This document shows, in pieces, positions 1-7,468 of a DNA stretch of 11,226 bases; the stretch's first letter is position 1; each line of letters begins with the position of its first letter. A model generated the notes under the pieces. The model did no database searches. It was not told the DNA's origin and saw only the letters and a list, made by a program, of their open reading frames with translations. Made by a program: the position numbers and the translations under genes. Source of the stretch: Candidatus Bathyarchaeota archaeon (GTDB lineage: Archaea > Thermoproteota > Bathyarchaeia > Bathyarchaeales > DTEX01); NCBI GenBank assembly GCA_003601725.1, contig PIYJ01000033.1, positions 1 to 11,226 of the forward strand, written 5' to 3'.

Positions 1-713
1 TAATCGAGAGCACCTATGCCGATGAGGATCACACTCCTAGAAAAGAACTAGAGGAGAAATTCATCGAGGAAGTCACTAATGTTGTTGAGTCTGGAGGCAC
101 GGTTCTCGTCCCAGCGTTCAGCGTTGGACGTGCACAGGAGATCGCTTGCATCCTCGCTGCCTATCACTTTGAGTATCCAGTCGTCCTGGATGGGATGGCT
201 AGGGAAGCAAGCAGAATAATGATGGGGCATCTTGACTTCGTAAAAGACCCGAAGCTCTTCATGGACGCCATTCATTTAGCAAGCTGGATAGAAAGTTGGA
301 GAGAACGAAAGGAAGCGGCGAAAAGACCAGGCGTGATAATCTCCCCGGCGGGAATGCTGAAAGGCGGTCCTGCCGCTTCTTATATACAGACGGTTGGAAA
401 ACGGCCGAATAACGCCATCTTTTTGGTTGGTTATCAGATTCCTGGAACTCCGGGAAGGGAACTGCTTGATAAGGGACACTGCGTCATCGATGGGAAGATG
501 CGGAAGGTCAAAGCTAAGGTTGGCTTCTTCGATTTCTCCAGTCATTCAGGCGCGAAGGAGCTGAAGGAGACGGTTAAGAGCTTGAAGGGAGACCCTAAAG
601 TGTATGTTGTTCATGGAGCCGAGGGGAACTGTCCGAAATTTGCGAAGTGGATAAAAAAGGAGACGGGGCTTGAGGCTAAAGCTCCGAAGCCAGGGGACTC
701 TTTTATTATCTAG
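1..713 (+). CDS. Beta-CASP metallo-beta-lactamase RNase, aCPSF2-like (5' truncated)
   Basis: This is the C-terminal ~236 residues of an archaeal beta-CASP ribonuclease of the CPSF73/RNase J superfamily. Such enzymes process or degrade RNA 3' or 5' ends in the cytoplasm with two zinc ions. The frame is open from base 3 and ends at TAG 711-713; the metallo-beta-lactamase HxHxDH motif lies upstream of the window. Visible elements in order are the ESTYAD segment (motif A acid, bases 6-20), the LVPAFSVGRAQE strand-loop, the SPAGMLKGGP loop, GYQIPGTPGR, FDFSSH (motif B His at 543-545) and VVHGAEGNC (motif C His at 612-614). The GYQIPGTPGR and FDFSSH style suggests the KH-less aCPSF2 group rather than the termination factor aCPSF1/FttA, but the N-terminus that would settle this is missing. 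The next gene on the strand starts 33 bases downstream, so co-transcription is possible. Confidence 0.9.
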   Translation, partial: IESTYADEDHTPRKELEEKFIEEVTNVVESGGTVLVPAFSVGRAQEIACILAAYHFEYPVVLDGMAREASRIMMGHLDFVKDPKLFMDAIHLASWIESWRERKEAAKRPGVIISPAGMLKGGPAASYIQTVGKRPNNAIFLVGYQIPGTPGRELLDKGHCVIDGKMRKVKAKVGFFDFSSHSGAKELKETVKSLKGDPKVYVVHGAEGNCPKFAKWIKKETGLEAKAPKPGDSFII

Positions 714-746
714 TAGCATGAAGGGCGAAATCTGGTCTGATGAAGA

Positions 747-1322
747 TTGAGAATCCTGATTCTACCAATCGATTTAAGAGACCGGAGAATTTTAAATGAG
801 ATAGCGGATGGACTCTCAAAGGTTTTTTCTGGAAGCTTATGCTTGATCTCTAAGAGTATCCTTCCGATTCCAAGGAAAGCCTATAATGCCTCTAGACGGC
901 AGTATCTTTCAACGATAATTCTGAACTGCGTTAAGGACTACGCCGAAAGAAACAGGAATAAGAGCACGTTCAACAGAATCTTGGGAGTTACTGATGTTGA
1001 TCTTTATGCTCCTGGTTTGAACTTCATCTTCGGCGAAGCGGAACTTCTAGGGGAAGCTGCCATAATCTCGTTATATCGGCTTAGACCAGAATTTTACGGC
1101 GAACAACCCAACCGAGATCTATTCACAGAAAGAGCGATAAAGGAAGCTATTCACGAGATCGGGCATACCTTAGGGCTTAGGCATTGTCCTAATCCGACTT
1201 GCGTCATGCATTTCTCACTTCACATAGGCATGACTGATAGGAAACGAAGAGAATTCTGCAATGGATGCCGTCGGAAAATCGAGAGATACCTCAACCCATT
1301 TAGAGCTCCAGATTTCCTTTAG
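747..1322 (+). CDS. amzA: Archaemetzincin (peptidase family M54)
   Basis: This 191-residue zinc metalloprotease is of normal archaeal archaemetzincin length. The family signature is complete: H136-E137-x2-H140-x2-G-x2-H146-C147, then C152, the metzincin Met-turn M154, and C171/C174. The three His residues should bind the catalytic zinc with E137 as general base, and C147, C152, C171 and C174 should form the second structural zinc site known in this family. There is no signal peptide, so the enzyme is expected in the cytoplasm; its physiological substrate in archaea is not established. The start is TTG at 747. An in-frame TGA at 741-743 excludes anything further upstream, and the resulting N-terminus (MRILILPID) is typical of the family. 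A weak TGATG lies just before the start. The stop codon overlaps the stop of the convergent aminotransferase gene by 4 bases, leaving no room for a separate terminator. Confidence 0.93.
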   Translation: MRILILPIDLRDRRILNEIADGLSKVFSGSLCLISKSILPIPRKAYNASRRQYLSTIILNCVKDYAERNRNKSTFNRILGVTDVDLYAPGLNFIFGEAELLGEAAIISLYRLRPEFYGEQPNRDLFTERAIKEAIHEIGHTLGLRHCPNPTCVMHFSLHIGMTDRKRREFCNGCRRKIERYLNPFRAPDFL

Positions 1323-2467
1323 GACCCTGAAGGCTGATCTTCAATCTCCTTTAGATATTCGAGGAACCTTTCAAGATCATCTTTCGTATTGTAGAAGTGA
1401 GGCGAGACTCTGATTCCGTTCATCCGTGCGGAGACGATTACTCCTTTTTGATGTAGCTTCTCGACTTTCTCTTTCGGCTTTGAAGCCTTGAAGTTCACAA
1501 TTCCGGAGCGATTAGAAGATTCCTGAGGCGTCTGAATCGTGAAGCCGTCTTCTTTAAGTTTTTCAATTAAATAGTTAGTCAGCTCCATTATGCGATTTTC
1601 AATCTTTTCTATTCCACACTTCAGGATCAGCTCAAGCGCAGCTGTTGCGCCTACATAGCTCAGAAGGCTCGGCGTTCCAATCTCGAATCGACGGGCTGTT
1701 TCTGAAAGAATCAGCTGGGTGTTATTCCATAGATCCACCGTTTCGAAGATTTCGTGTTTCACGCTTGCCCATCCGACGAAGATGGGTTCAGCTTCCTCTA
1801 TCAGATCCCTTTTGACGTATAGGAATCCTGCCCCTGATGGGCCTAGGAGCCACTTGTAACATGAAGTCGCCAAAAAGTCGATTTCTTGCCGTTTGACGTC
1901 TATGTTCATGGCGCCGGCGGATTGGCAAGCATCGACAACGATGAGAGCTCCATGCTCATGTGCGATCTCCGCGATTGCTTTTAGATCATTTTTGAATCCG
2001 TTGCCATACTCCACGTGGCTGATGACGACGGCGACTGTATCGTCGTTCACGGCTTTTTCAAAATCCTCAAGCCGAAGTCTTCCCTCGATATTTTTTACGT
2101 ATCGAATCTCAAGATTAGAGCTCATCTTTATCCTTAACCATGGATAAACGACCGAAGGAAACTCAAGGTCAGTTGTGACGACGTTGCTGCTGCGGGGATA
2201 CTTCAATAAATTAGCGGCTATGCTTAGCCCCGTTGAAGTATTCGGCACGAGAGCTACTTCCTCAGAGCTTGCATTGATAAGCTGAGCGAACAACTTTCTA
2301 GCTGAATCTACGTCAAAATCTTCCTCTTCTCCCGAGACTTTATTTTTTAAATAGCCTTGGATCGCTTCTGAGACTGGAATGCAAAGAGGCGAAACCCCAG
2401 CGTGATTGAGAAAGATTCTTTCTTTCACGCAGGGGAAGTATTCTCGGATTTTTTGAAAAATATTCAT
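1319..2467 (-). CDS. Class V PLP-dependent aminotransferase (SufS/isopenicillin-N epimerase-like fold)
   Basis: A fold-type I PLP enzyme of about 382 residues. Numbered from the start chosen here, it shows VVDACQSAG with D179 (pairs with the pyridine nitrogen) and Q182. It also shows SCYKWLLGPSGAGFLY with K205, the Schiff-base lysine, and a C-terminal SARMNGIRVSPHFYNT segment with R348/R353 for substrate carboxylate binding. True cysteine desulfurases carry a catalytic Cys in a loop near the C-terminus. None is seen there, so an aminotransferase, epimerase or lyase role is more likely than sulfur donation; the substrate is unknown. I chose ATG 2467 rather than ATG 2494. It has a TGAGGG ribosome binding site (2475-2480) 7 bases away, and the TATA element at about 2511-2518 would place the transcript start near 2487, downstream of 2494. 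The longer form would add MQRIREGLN. The gene is monocistronic and convergent with amzA. Confidence 0.9.
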   Translation of the reverse strand: MNIFQKIREYFPCVKERIFLNHAGVSPLCIPVSEAIQGYLKNKVSGEEEDFDVDSARKLFAQLINASSEEVALVPNTSTGLSIAANLLKYPRSSNVVTTDLEFPSVVYPWLRIKMSSNLEIRYVKNIEGRLRLEDFEKAVNDDTVAVVISHVEYGNGFKNDLKAIAEIAHEHGALIVVDACQSAGAMNIDVKRQEIDFLATSCYKWLLGPSGAGFLYVKRDLIEEAEPIFVGWASVKHEIFETVDLWNNTQLILSETARRFEIGTPSLLSYVGATAALELILKCGIEKIENRIMELTNYLIEKLKEDGFTIQTPQESSNRSGIVNFKASKPKEKVEKLHQKGVIVSARMNGIRVSPHFYNTKDDLERFLEYLKEIEDQPSGS

Positions 2468-2474
2468 ATTAAGA

Positions 2475-2480
2475 CCCTCA
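2475..2480 (-). promoter_or_regulatory. Ribosome binding site deciding the aminotransferase start
   Basis: On the minus strand this reads TGAGGG and lies 7 bases before ATG 2467. It is inside the coding frame if the upstream ATG 2494 is used, so it favours the shorter protein. Confidence 0.55.
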
Positions 2481-2508
2481 CGGATTCTTTGCATTGCCTT
2501 TTATTCTG

Positions 2509-2520
2509 CTTATATTTAAG
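2509..2520. promoter_or_regulatory. Two-way TATA-like promoter core
   Basis: The plus strand reads CTTATATTTAAG and the minus strand CTTAAATATAAG, so a TATA-like core can be read both ways. The usual spacing of about 26 bases puts a minus-strand start near 2487 (aminotransferase, leader of about 20 bases) and a plus-strand start near 2540 (membrane protein, leader of about 30 bases). This is the only AT-rich element between the two divergent genes. Assignment is by pattern only. Confidence 0.45.
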
Positions 2521-2570
2521 ATTGATTAGAAAAAGAATCTCATACATGAGAACGGCGGATCGATACGACC

Positions 2571-3095
2571 ATGATTAGCCAGCTATTCTTTGAAGATTAC
2601 ATCTTCTTTGCCGCTTTGTCCCTTCTTTCAGTTCTTTCCGGTTTACTTGTCAAACTTTCGATGTCAGCCTTAGGAGCTTCAAGGGTGGAGAAAAATCTTT
2701 TTATGTTTGACGAACTGATCGGTCATCTCTTGATTCGAAAGAATTCTCTTCAAACATTTATCCGGATATCCCTATGGAACATGATGGTCTCATCCATAGT
2801 CATAATCTCTGGAGCCGTAACGTTCGGAGCTCTCCCACTTGTCTGGGCTTTCCTTAATCTAGGGTTATTCTCTCCAGATTCGAATCTCTTCAGAGCATAC
2901 CTGTATCCTTGGGTTGAGGAAGCAGCGAACATCCTTTCAGTCGCCTTAGGAACATGGATCGGCCAGAATCTCTACGCCTTTCCCAGCGGATTCCCGATTT
3001 TCGTATGGATGGTCATAATCATATTTGGATTATACTTGGTCTCATCTTTGCTGGAAACTCTGAAGATTCATAACGTTCGAATCCTTAACTCCTAA
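2571..3095 (+). CDS. Polytopic membrane protein, SpoIIM/DUF95-like layout
   Basis: A 174-residue integral membrane protein with hydrophobic helices at about 9-33, 67-87, 88-100, 119-136 and 142-162. The middle half resembles the SpoIIM (DUF95) pattern: ISLWN at 66-70 at the head of a helix, a G-rich helix running into ALPLVWAFLNLGLF (87-100), then YPWVEEAANILSVALGTWIG (112-131), similar to the family's P-H-G-x-x-E...G stretch. The usual PHG is replaced by YPW, so this is a resemblance and not a firm family call. The function of archaeal SpoIIM-like proteins is not known. ATG 2571 is the first start after an in-frame TGA at 2547-2549, and the ribosome binding site is weak. An 18-base pyrimidine tract at 3126-3143, just past the stop, could end its transcript. 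It faces the next gene tail to tail with a 24-base gap. Confidence 0.75.
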   Translation: MISQLFFEDYIFFAALSLLSVLSGLLVKLSMSALGASRVEKNLFMFDELIGHLLIRKNSLQTFIRISLWNMMVSSIVIISGAVTFGALPLVWAFLNLGLFSPDSNLFRAYLYPWVEEAANILSVALGTWIGQNLYAFPSGFPIFVWMVIIIFGLYLVSSLLETLKIHNVRILNS

Positions 3096-3119
3096 TCATC
3101 TTCGTTCCAAGAAGCGTCT

Positions 3120-3644
3120 CTATGGTTCCTTTCTCTCTTTTCTGACGGCGACAAAAGATCCGGCATAATCAAAACGTTTAGGAAACAGATAGAAAGCTGG
3201 AATGGCGATGGCTAAGTAAACTGCGAATCCGATCGCCTGCCGGATTGTATTGGGAGCATCCCACAGCCAGCTCATAGCTCCATTGAAGCGAGCTCCAGCT
3301 ATAAGCCATCCGAAGGCGACATCGACGATGAATTCAGTCTTAGTTCTATAACGCTGCGTGTATTCTATTAGATGCGAATCAAGAACAAGCACAGCATAGA
3401 TCGGTATCACAAATAGAAGATTGAAAAGGGCAAGGCCTTGCACAATGCCGTATCTCTGCATGAAACCCCTAGCATAAAGGTTCGCCTCAGCATAGGGCGT
3501 TCGACACGAAACGGCGGTTATCAGAAAATCCAGAAAGATGAATCCCAGCAATAGGATTGTTCGTTCAAGCCATACGCCTTTTGGAATAAGATACTTGATT
3601 AAGGAAGGAAAGCCCATAGTAGGATTACTTTTGCCAAGATTCAT
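3120..3644 (-). CDS. Small four-helix membrane protein, DUF5658-like
   Basis: A 174-residue membrane protein with helices at about 29-46, 68-87, 106-126 and 134-154, and a basic cytoplasmic tail (RKERKEP). Helix 1 contains LDFLIT followed shortly by EAN (D39, T43, E53, N55). This D-x3-T...E-x-N spacing is similar to DUF5658-type small membrane proteins, but the family assignment is tentative and no function is known. The gene lies 57 bases downstream of the last pilus gene on the same strand, so read-through from the pilus operon is possible. AT-rich elements upstream (around 3670-3690) could instead give it its own promoter with a near-leaderless transcript. TTTTATAT sits immediately before ATG 3644; if that is the TATA box, the in-frame ATG at 3617 would be the true start and the protein 165 residues. 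Confidence 0.7.
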   Translation of the reverse strand: MNLGKSNPTMGFPSLIKYLIPKGVWLERTILLLGFIFLDFLITAVSCRTPYAEANLYARGFMQRYGIVQGLALFNLLFVIPIYAVLVLDSHLIEYTQRYRTKTEFIVDVAFGWLIAGARFNGAMSWLWDAPNTIRQAIGFAVYLAIAIPAFYLFPKRFDYAGSFVAVRKERKEP

Positions 3645-3660
3645 ATAAAAGAAGCTGAGG

Positions 3661-3667
3661 GAAAAAT
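3661..3667 (-). terminator. Possible T-tract terminator after the pilus operon
   Basis: The minus strand reads ATTTTTC about 35 bases after the TAG of the last pilus gene, within a generally AT-rich stretch. Archaeal RNA polymerase can terminate at T-runs without a hairpin. The tract is short and lies in the promoter region of the next gene, so the call is weak. Confidence 0.25.
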
Positions 3668-3701
3668 CTGAATTTTATTTCTTAATTAAATTACTGCCGG
3701 G

Positions 3702-4469
3702 CTAGACATCTTGACAGGTTGTCGTGGCTTTGACGTATATTTCTCTTTGATCAAAACATTCAACTCGAATTTCTCTGTTATATACTCTCGGTGGGCCTAC
3801 TGTAAATCTTGCCAAGTAGGTTCCATTTCCATAATCTTCAAGCACATAACTATCTAAAAGCCCCGCTTCATGCCAGTTTCCAGATTGATCCTTATAGTAA
3901 ACAGTGAGATTCTCACAGAGCGCAGGGGAATCTTCATTAAAAACATGTATTGTGACGTTGATTAAGTGTTGTCCCCAAAGCCATTGGGAAATGGCGTTTA
4001 TCGTGATATGTGTGGTCACATTCACGGAATATCTCGTAGTCGTCTCTCCGTTTTCATCCGTCAAGTTAAGTGAATAGTCAACCTTTGCGCTTGAGACGCC
4101 GAAGCCGTTTGTCCCCCAAAAGATTCGCAGTCCAGACGAGTATGGGTAATCCTCGGATAGCTCGAAGCTGAAGGCGCACTCCCCCAGATAATAATGAGAC
4201 TCAACAAAGGATTCCCATCTTTGAAGATTGCTCCCAAGAGTCTCGTTGCTTCCTCCCCAAGATATGTTCGCGAGGCTTCCTATCACAAGGTTCCGAGAAG
4301 CCGACTTAACGTTCCTAATGAAGCTATTCAGCTGTGAGGACCGTTCCTCCCATCTTATATTTTGGCTTGTCTGGTAGACGTAAACCATGACTGAGGAGAT
4401 GATGAATGCCATCGCTAAGGCGGCGAGAAGGAGAACCTGACCGGAACTGTTCTTTCTTAATCTTCTCAT
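3702..4469 (-). CDS. Pilin-like secreted protein, GQ-type leader (minor pilin)
   Basis: A 255-residue protein with a short basic leader (MRRLRKNSSG) followed by QVLLLAALAMAFIISSVMVY. This is a class III prepilin-like leader with likely cleavage between G and Q, although position -2 is Ser rather than Lys/Arg. The rest is a beta-rich, probably extracellular domain with seven N-x-S/T sequons and four cysteines that could form disulfides. The leader resembles haloarchaeal pilus-operon proteins that begin RGQ-hydrophobic-AA (DUF7261-like, from memory). I chose ATG 4469 because it makes an ATGA overlap with the stop of the upstream gene; a GTG at 4478 would add MDE. It is the last gene of the pilus operon. 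It is probably a minor or tip subunit, or a secreted partner, of the pilus. Confidence 0.8.
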   Translation of the reverse strand: MRRLRKNSSGQVLLLAALAMAFIISSVMVYVYQTSQNIRWEERSSQLNSFIRNVKSASRNLVIGSLANISWGGSNETLGSNLQRWESFVESHYYLGECAFSFELSEDYPYSSGLRIFWGTNGFGVSSAKVDYSLNLTDENGETTTRYSVNVTTHITINAISQWLWGQHLINVTIHVFNEDSPALCENLTVYYKDQSGNWHEAGLLDSYVLEDYGNGTYLARFTVGPPRVYNREIRVECFDQREIYVKATTTCQDV

Positions 4470-4888
4470 TTCATCCACGCCAGTTGAAGCCTAACAACAT
4501 AGAAGTTGAAGTCAGCCCTATCAACAAGCAAGTATTCAATTGAGATAACGTTTCTGCCGTTAAGATCTCCATTGGAGATTGAAGAGTTGTTGATAATCTC
4601 CGATTCTTCGTCATAAACAGTCAAGTTGTACGAGACCCCTAAAGGTAAGAGAATGGAAAGCCTACTAGCAATCTCAGTCCAGTTTCTCTGATTGATTAAT
4701 CTTCCCAGCTCGCCTTCTCGGTCAAGCTGAACCAGAACGTTCAAGCCGATATTATACAAGGAATCTTGATCATCTTGGCTGTCAAAGGATACATAGATGG
4801 ATCTACTTAGCAACAACGCGCTGAATATAACTGCGGTCGCAAGGAAAGCCTCTAAAACACGGATTTGGCCTTGCTTGTTTCTATGCAT
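4466..4888 (-). CDS. Small pilin-like protein with GQ...LEAF leader (minor pilin)
   Basis: A 140-residue protein starting MHRNKQG then QIRVLEAFLATAVIFSALLL. This is a prepilin-like leader with probable cleavage G/Q and a glutamate at +6 of the mature helix, close to the +5 Glu of bacterial type IV pilins. The GQ-x-x-x-LEAF pattern resembles small pilin-like proteins next to haloarchaeal pilB-pilC (DUF7288-like, from memory). The soluble part carries four sequons and ends abruptly at WMK. I chose ATG 4888 because GGAGGG at 4897-4902 is 8 bases from it. The ATG at 4894, which forms ATGA with the previous stop, lies only 2 bases from that site and would add MK. The stop overlaps the next gene in an ATGA arrangement, which implies coupled translation. 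Confidence 0.78.
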   Translation of the reverse strand: MHRNKQGQIRVLEAFLATAVIFSALLLSRSIYVSFDSQDDQDSLYNIGLNVLVQLDREGELGRLINQRNWTEIASRLSILLPLGVSYNLTVYDEESEIINNSSISNGDLNGRNVISIEYLLVDRADFNFYVVRLQLAWMK

Positions 4889-4890
4889 CT

Positions 4891-5958
4891 TCATGTCCCT
4901 CCGATGATTATCTTACATTCGTAAGTTGCGGAGTTAATCGTCACTAAGAACCGAGATGAGAGGGCATCTGCCAAATGATATCTGCCAGTGAAGTCCAATC
5001 CGAAATCCAATGGAATCTGAGGATAGGAGACCCATTCTGCGAAGTATTCTGATGAGCTCGCATTCAATCCTGTTCCAACGAGAATCATAGGGCTCTCATC
5101 TAAAATCTTTGGGACCGCAAAGCACTGAGTTGTCGATGCGTTTTCAGTCTCAGTGAGGCTAAACGAGTAATCATAAGTGAAGACCTTCGCATAGAGAATT
5201 CTGTTAGAAGAGGATGTTAGATCAGCTCTCAAAGTATAATTCAAAGGGCTGAGCGTTGCGTATCTGCCTGCCTGATTAGGAGAACTTCCAGAGTTATGGG
5301 CAAAGGAGTGAACCGTGTATGAGAGTATCTTTGGTTCTATCTGGGCGAAGATGACTAGCAATGCGGTTCCATTCAAGCTCTTCGGCAGGGAAACGTCGAT
5401 TGATCCTTCGCCTAGACTGGATGTTGAAGAAGAATTGCTCGTAACATAGTTTCCTATCACAGCATAGCATTTGAAACTCGCCGCAACAGGCAAGTTTGAT
5501 CTTTTAGTGGAGATGTTAAAGTGATAAGTGATTTCAGATGCTTCTTCGGTCTGAGAAGACAGAGTTACCGTAGCATTGAAGACAGGTTTAATTATGATTT
5601 TGAATGGTTTATCCTTTGTGTTTAGCGCTGTGAAAGCCTCGAGAAAGCTCAAGTTATATTTGTTTCTTTCATTCAGCCGTGTAACCTTATCAATATCAAG
5701 CTCGAAGGGCGTTGATGCATTCTCCTTTGCCAATCCGAAGCTGATCAAAGTCTCATTAGTCTCCGCTCCCCAATCAGCAGGCGACCCCGTCTCGAGGAGT
5801 AAATATTCCGCCAACCTTCGACTTGTCTCCGCGTCATAGCTTGAAGTTTGATGCTCGATGAAGGGCTGGACCGCTGTGAAGACTCCAACCATGGAGGAGA
5901 GGACTAGGCAAATCATGACTGAAGACGCAAGTAGGGTATCAAGGGAAACCGTTGGCAT
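4891..5958 (-). CDS. Membrane-anchored, glycan-rich pilus-associated protein without a class III leader
   Basis: A 355-residue protein and the largest of the pilin-like set. The N-terminus is MPTVSLDTLLASSVMICLVL, an almost uncharged start running straight into one transmembrane helix (about 9-32), with no basic leader and no K/R-G cleavage site. The rest is a Ser/Thr/Asn-rich, probably beta-stranded outside domain with ten N-x-S/T sequons. A short helix after the membrane segment (YDAETSRRLAEYLLLE) is the kind of N-terminal helix extension seen in pilins. The gene follows the platform gene after 2 bases and overlaps the next by 4, so it is firmly in the operon. The likely role is a minor pilin, assembly primer or tip adhesin, an inference from position and topology only. 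No catalytic motif was recognised. Confidence 0.78.
   Translation of the reverse strand: MPTVSLDTLLASSVMICLVLSSMVGVFTAVQPFIEHQTSSYDAETSRRLAEYLLLETGSPADWGAETNETLISFGLAKENASTPFELDIDKVTRLNERNKYNLSFLEAFTALNTKDKPFKIIIKPVFNATVTLSSQTEEASEITYHFNISTKRSNLPVAASFKCYAVIGNYVTSNSSSTSSLGEGSIDVSLPKSLNGTALLVIFAQIEPKILSYTVHSFAHNSGSSPNQAGRYATLSPLNYTLRADLTSSSNRILYAKVFTYDYSFSLTETENASTTQCFAVPKILDESPMILVGTGLNASSSEYFAEWVSYPQIPLDFGLDFTGRYHLADALSSRFLVTINSATYECKIIIGGT
4897..4902 (-). promoter_or_regulatory. Ribosome binding site GGAGGG for the 140-residue pilin-like gene
   Basis: A strong GGAGGG on the minus strand, located inside the end of the preceding gene. Its spacing of 8 bases favours ATG 4888 over ATG 4894 (2 bases). 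Confidence 0.6.
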
Positions 5959-5960
5959 TC

Positions 5961-7466
5961 CTACAGCAGCCCCATGATTAGATCAATAACGTTCTGTGAA
6001 AGAAGAAGAGAGACAAGCGCGGTGATCGCTAGAAGAATTGAGTATTTGAATCCCGCGGCGAAGCTTCCTTGGGCGACTTTCCCTATGAAGAAGCCTGAAA
6101 GCCAAGAATGAAAGACTATTGCAGATGAGAAGAGAGCTAATTGTGATTCTATCATAGGTAAGGCCGGTCCGCTTACATGCATGATTGGAAGGTGGGTGAC
6201 GACGTAAAATGTGAAGGTGAATGTTAAAGCCATCAGAATTGTCCAGATGAAGGGCAAAACAACGTATGGCCTTAGCATTTCCCTCTTATTCTTCTCAATA
6301 TCCCGAATCTTCTCGCTGTAGGCTGCTAGAAGATCCAGAGCTTCAGGTGATCCTCCGCCTACTTCTATCGTCTCAATCAGTATCAGGAAGTTTATCAGAA
6401 CAGGCCAGCTTCGAAGATGATCTCTTAGATCCATATAGATCTTCCTGAGAGAGACGCCCCATTCAATCTGGTTCACTGTTCGTTTCAAAATCTTGGTGAA
6501 GGAGCCGTAGCCTCTCCTCGTCGCTGCTTGGGATATGCTCTTCTCAGGGGACATTCCGGTCTTTCGGTTTTCGCTTATATCTCGGAGGAAGCTCGGCATC
6601 GATTCCTCAGCCTTCACATTGAGTTTGATGATTCGGGTGTACTCAATCATCGGATACAAGGATACAAGCGAAAGGCACATCACCATTATGATTGGGACTA
6701 CATAGTCCAGCAGTGACCCGATGTGGATGAAGGGCAACGCAGCCTCAATCGTCTTCTCAAGGGATAAGACTGAGGATACGAATATCTCCCTCACTTGGGG
6801 CACAATGAAAGTTCCAGCCAAGACCGCTGAGCTTATAATGGCGAAGGGAATCGCCTTTAGGTAAATGCTCCTTATATTCATCAGCGTACCCTTCCGTGCC
6901 AAATGCGCGAATGCCATGAAGATTATGGAAACCATAGGCATGAATAGGAAGAGCACGAGATATACTAGGATTTGACCGTTGAAACTGAAGCCCAGAGCAT
7001 CTGTAAAAGAAGAGGAAGAAACAACAGCGACGAGGATATAGACGCTCAGCAAGACAAGTAATACCGCCATATAGGCTTCCACAAGCGTCTCTAACCTCTC
7101 AATCGATCGGGTTGCGGCTGCCGCTCGAACCTCAAAGATTGACCTAAGCTTGCTCTTCAGATAGCTCGTTACGCTTCCGCCGCTTTTAACGGTGGAAACA
7201 TAGCCTCTTAAGAAGTCTCCATAAGCTTCTGACTCTGTTTGCTCCGCTCTCTCCTGCATCGCAGATAAAGGATCGACATTTAACACTTCAACCTGTCTAA
7301 CGATCTCATTCGATTCTTTTTGGACGAATGGGAGAAGATCGACGAATCGGAGTCTCTTGAAGCTCTCATAGGGGGATATGCCGCATGAAGCCATCAGAGT
7401 GATCAGCATAAATGCGAATGGAAGCTCCTCTTCCCCGACTTCTTTGGATTTTAATCGGAGCTTCAT
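5961..7466 (-). CDS. Type IV pilus membrane platform protein (TadC/FlaJ/PilC family)
   Basis: A 501-residue inner membrane platform that couples the assembly ATPase to pilin extraction and polymerisation. It contains two T2SF-type cytoplasmic helical domains, about 12-125 and 285-395. The second carries the family-like stretch ETIEVGGGSPEALDLLAAYS (365-384); the first has the parallel STVKSGGSVTSYLKSKL (91-107). About seven hydrophobic segments lie at 132-150, 165-189, 203-223, 251-273, 399-424, 441-463 and 471-492. The two T2SF repeats in one chain match archaeal FlaJ and fused TadB/TadC proteins. It starts almost directly with the first cytoplasmic domain, with no membrane helices before it, so it may be slightly short at the N-terminus compared with longer relatives. 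It sits 2 bases after the ATPase stop and 2 bases before the next gene, implying coordinated expression with the motor. N-glycosylation sequons are absent, unlike its neighbours. Confidence 0.93.
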   Translation of the reverse strand: MKLRLKSKEVGEEELPFAFMLITLMASCGISPYESFKRLRFVDLLPFVQKESNEIVRQVEVLNVDPLSAMQERAEQTESEAYGDFLRGYVSTVKSGGSVTSYLKSKLRSIFEVRAAAATRSIERLETLVEAYMAVLLVLLSVYILVAVVSSSSFTDALGFSFNGQILVYLVLFLFMPMVSIIFMAFAHLARKGTLMNIRSIYLKAIPFAIISSAVLAGTFIVPQVREIFVSSVLSLEKTIEAALPFIHIGSLLDYVVPIIMVMCLSLVSLYPMIEYTRIIKLNVKAEESMPSFLRDISENRKTGMSPEKSISQAATRRGYGSFTKILKRTVNQIEWGVSLRKIYMDLRDHLRSWPVLINFLILIETIEVGGGSPEALDLLAAYSEKIRDIEKNKREMLRPYVVLPFIWTILMALTFTFTFYVVTHLPIMHVSGPALPMIESQLALFSSAIVFHSWLSGFFIGKVAQGSFAAGFKYSILLAITALVSLLLSQNVIDLIMGLL

Positions 7467-7468
7467 TC

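Noticed and set aside
48..545. Minus-strand open frames opposite the beta-CASP RNase
   Set aside because: They lie antisense to a frame with clear beta-CASP motifs, and their translations show no recognisable domain.
1893..2147. Plus-strand open frame opposite the aminotransferase
   Set aside because: It overlaps the strongly supported PLP enzyme; its composition is that of an antisense shadow.
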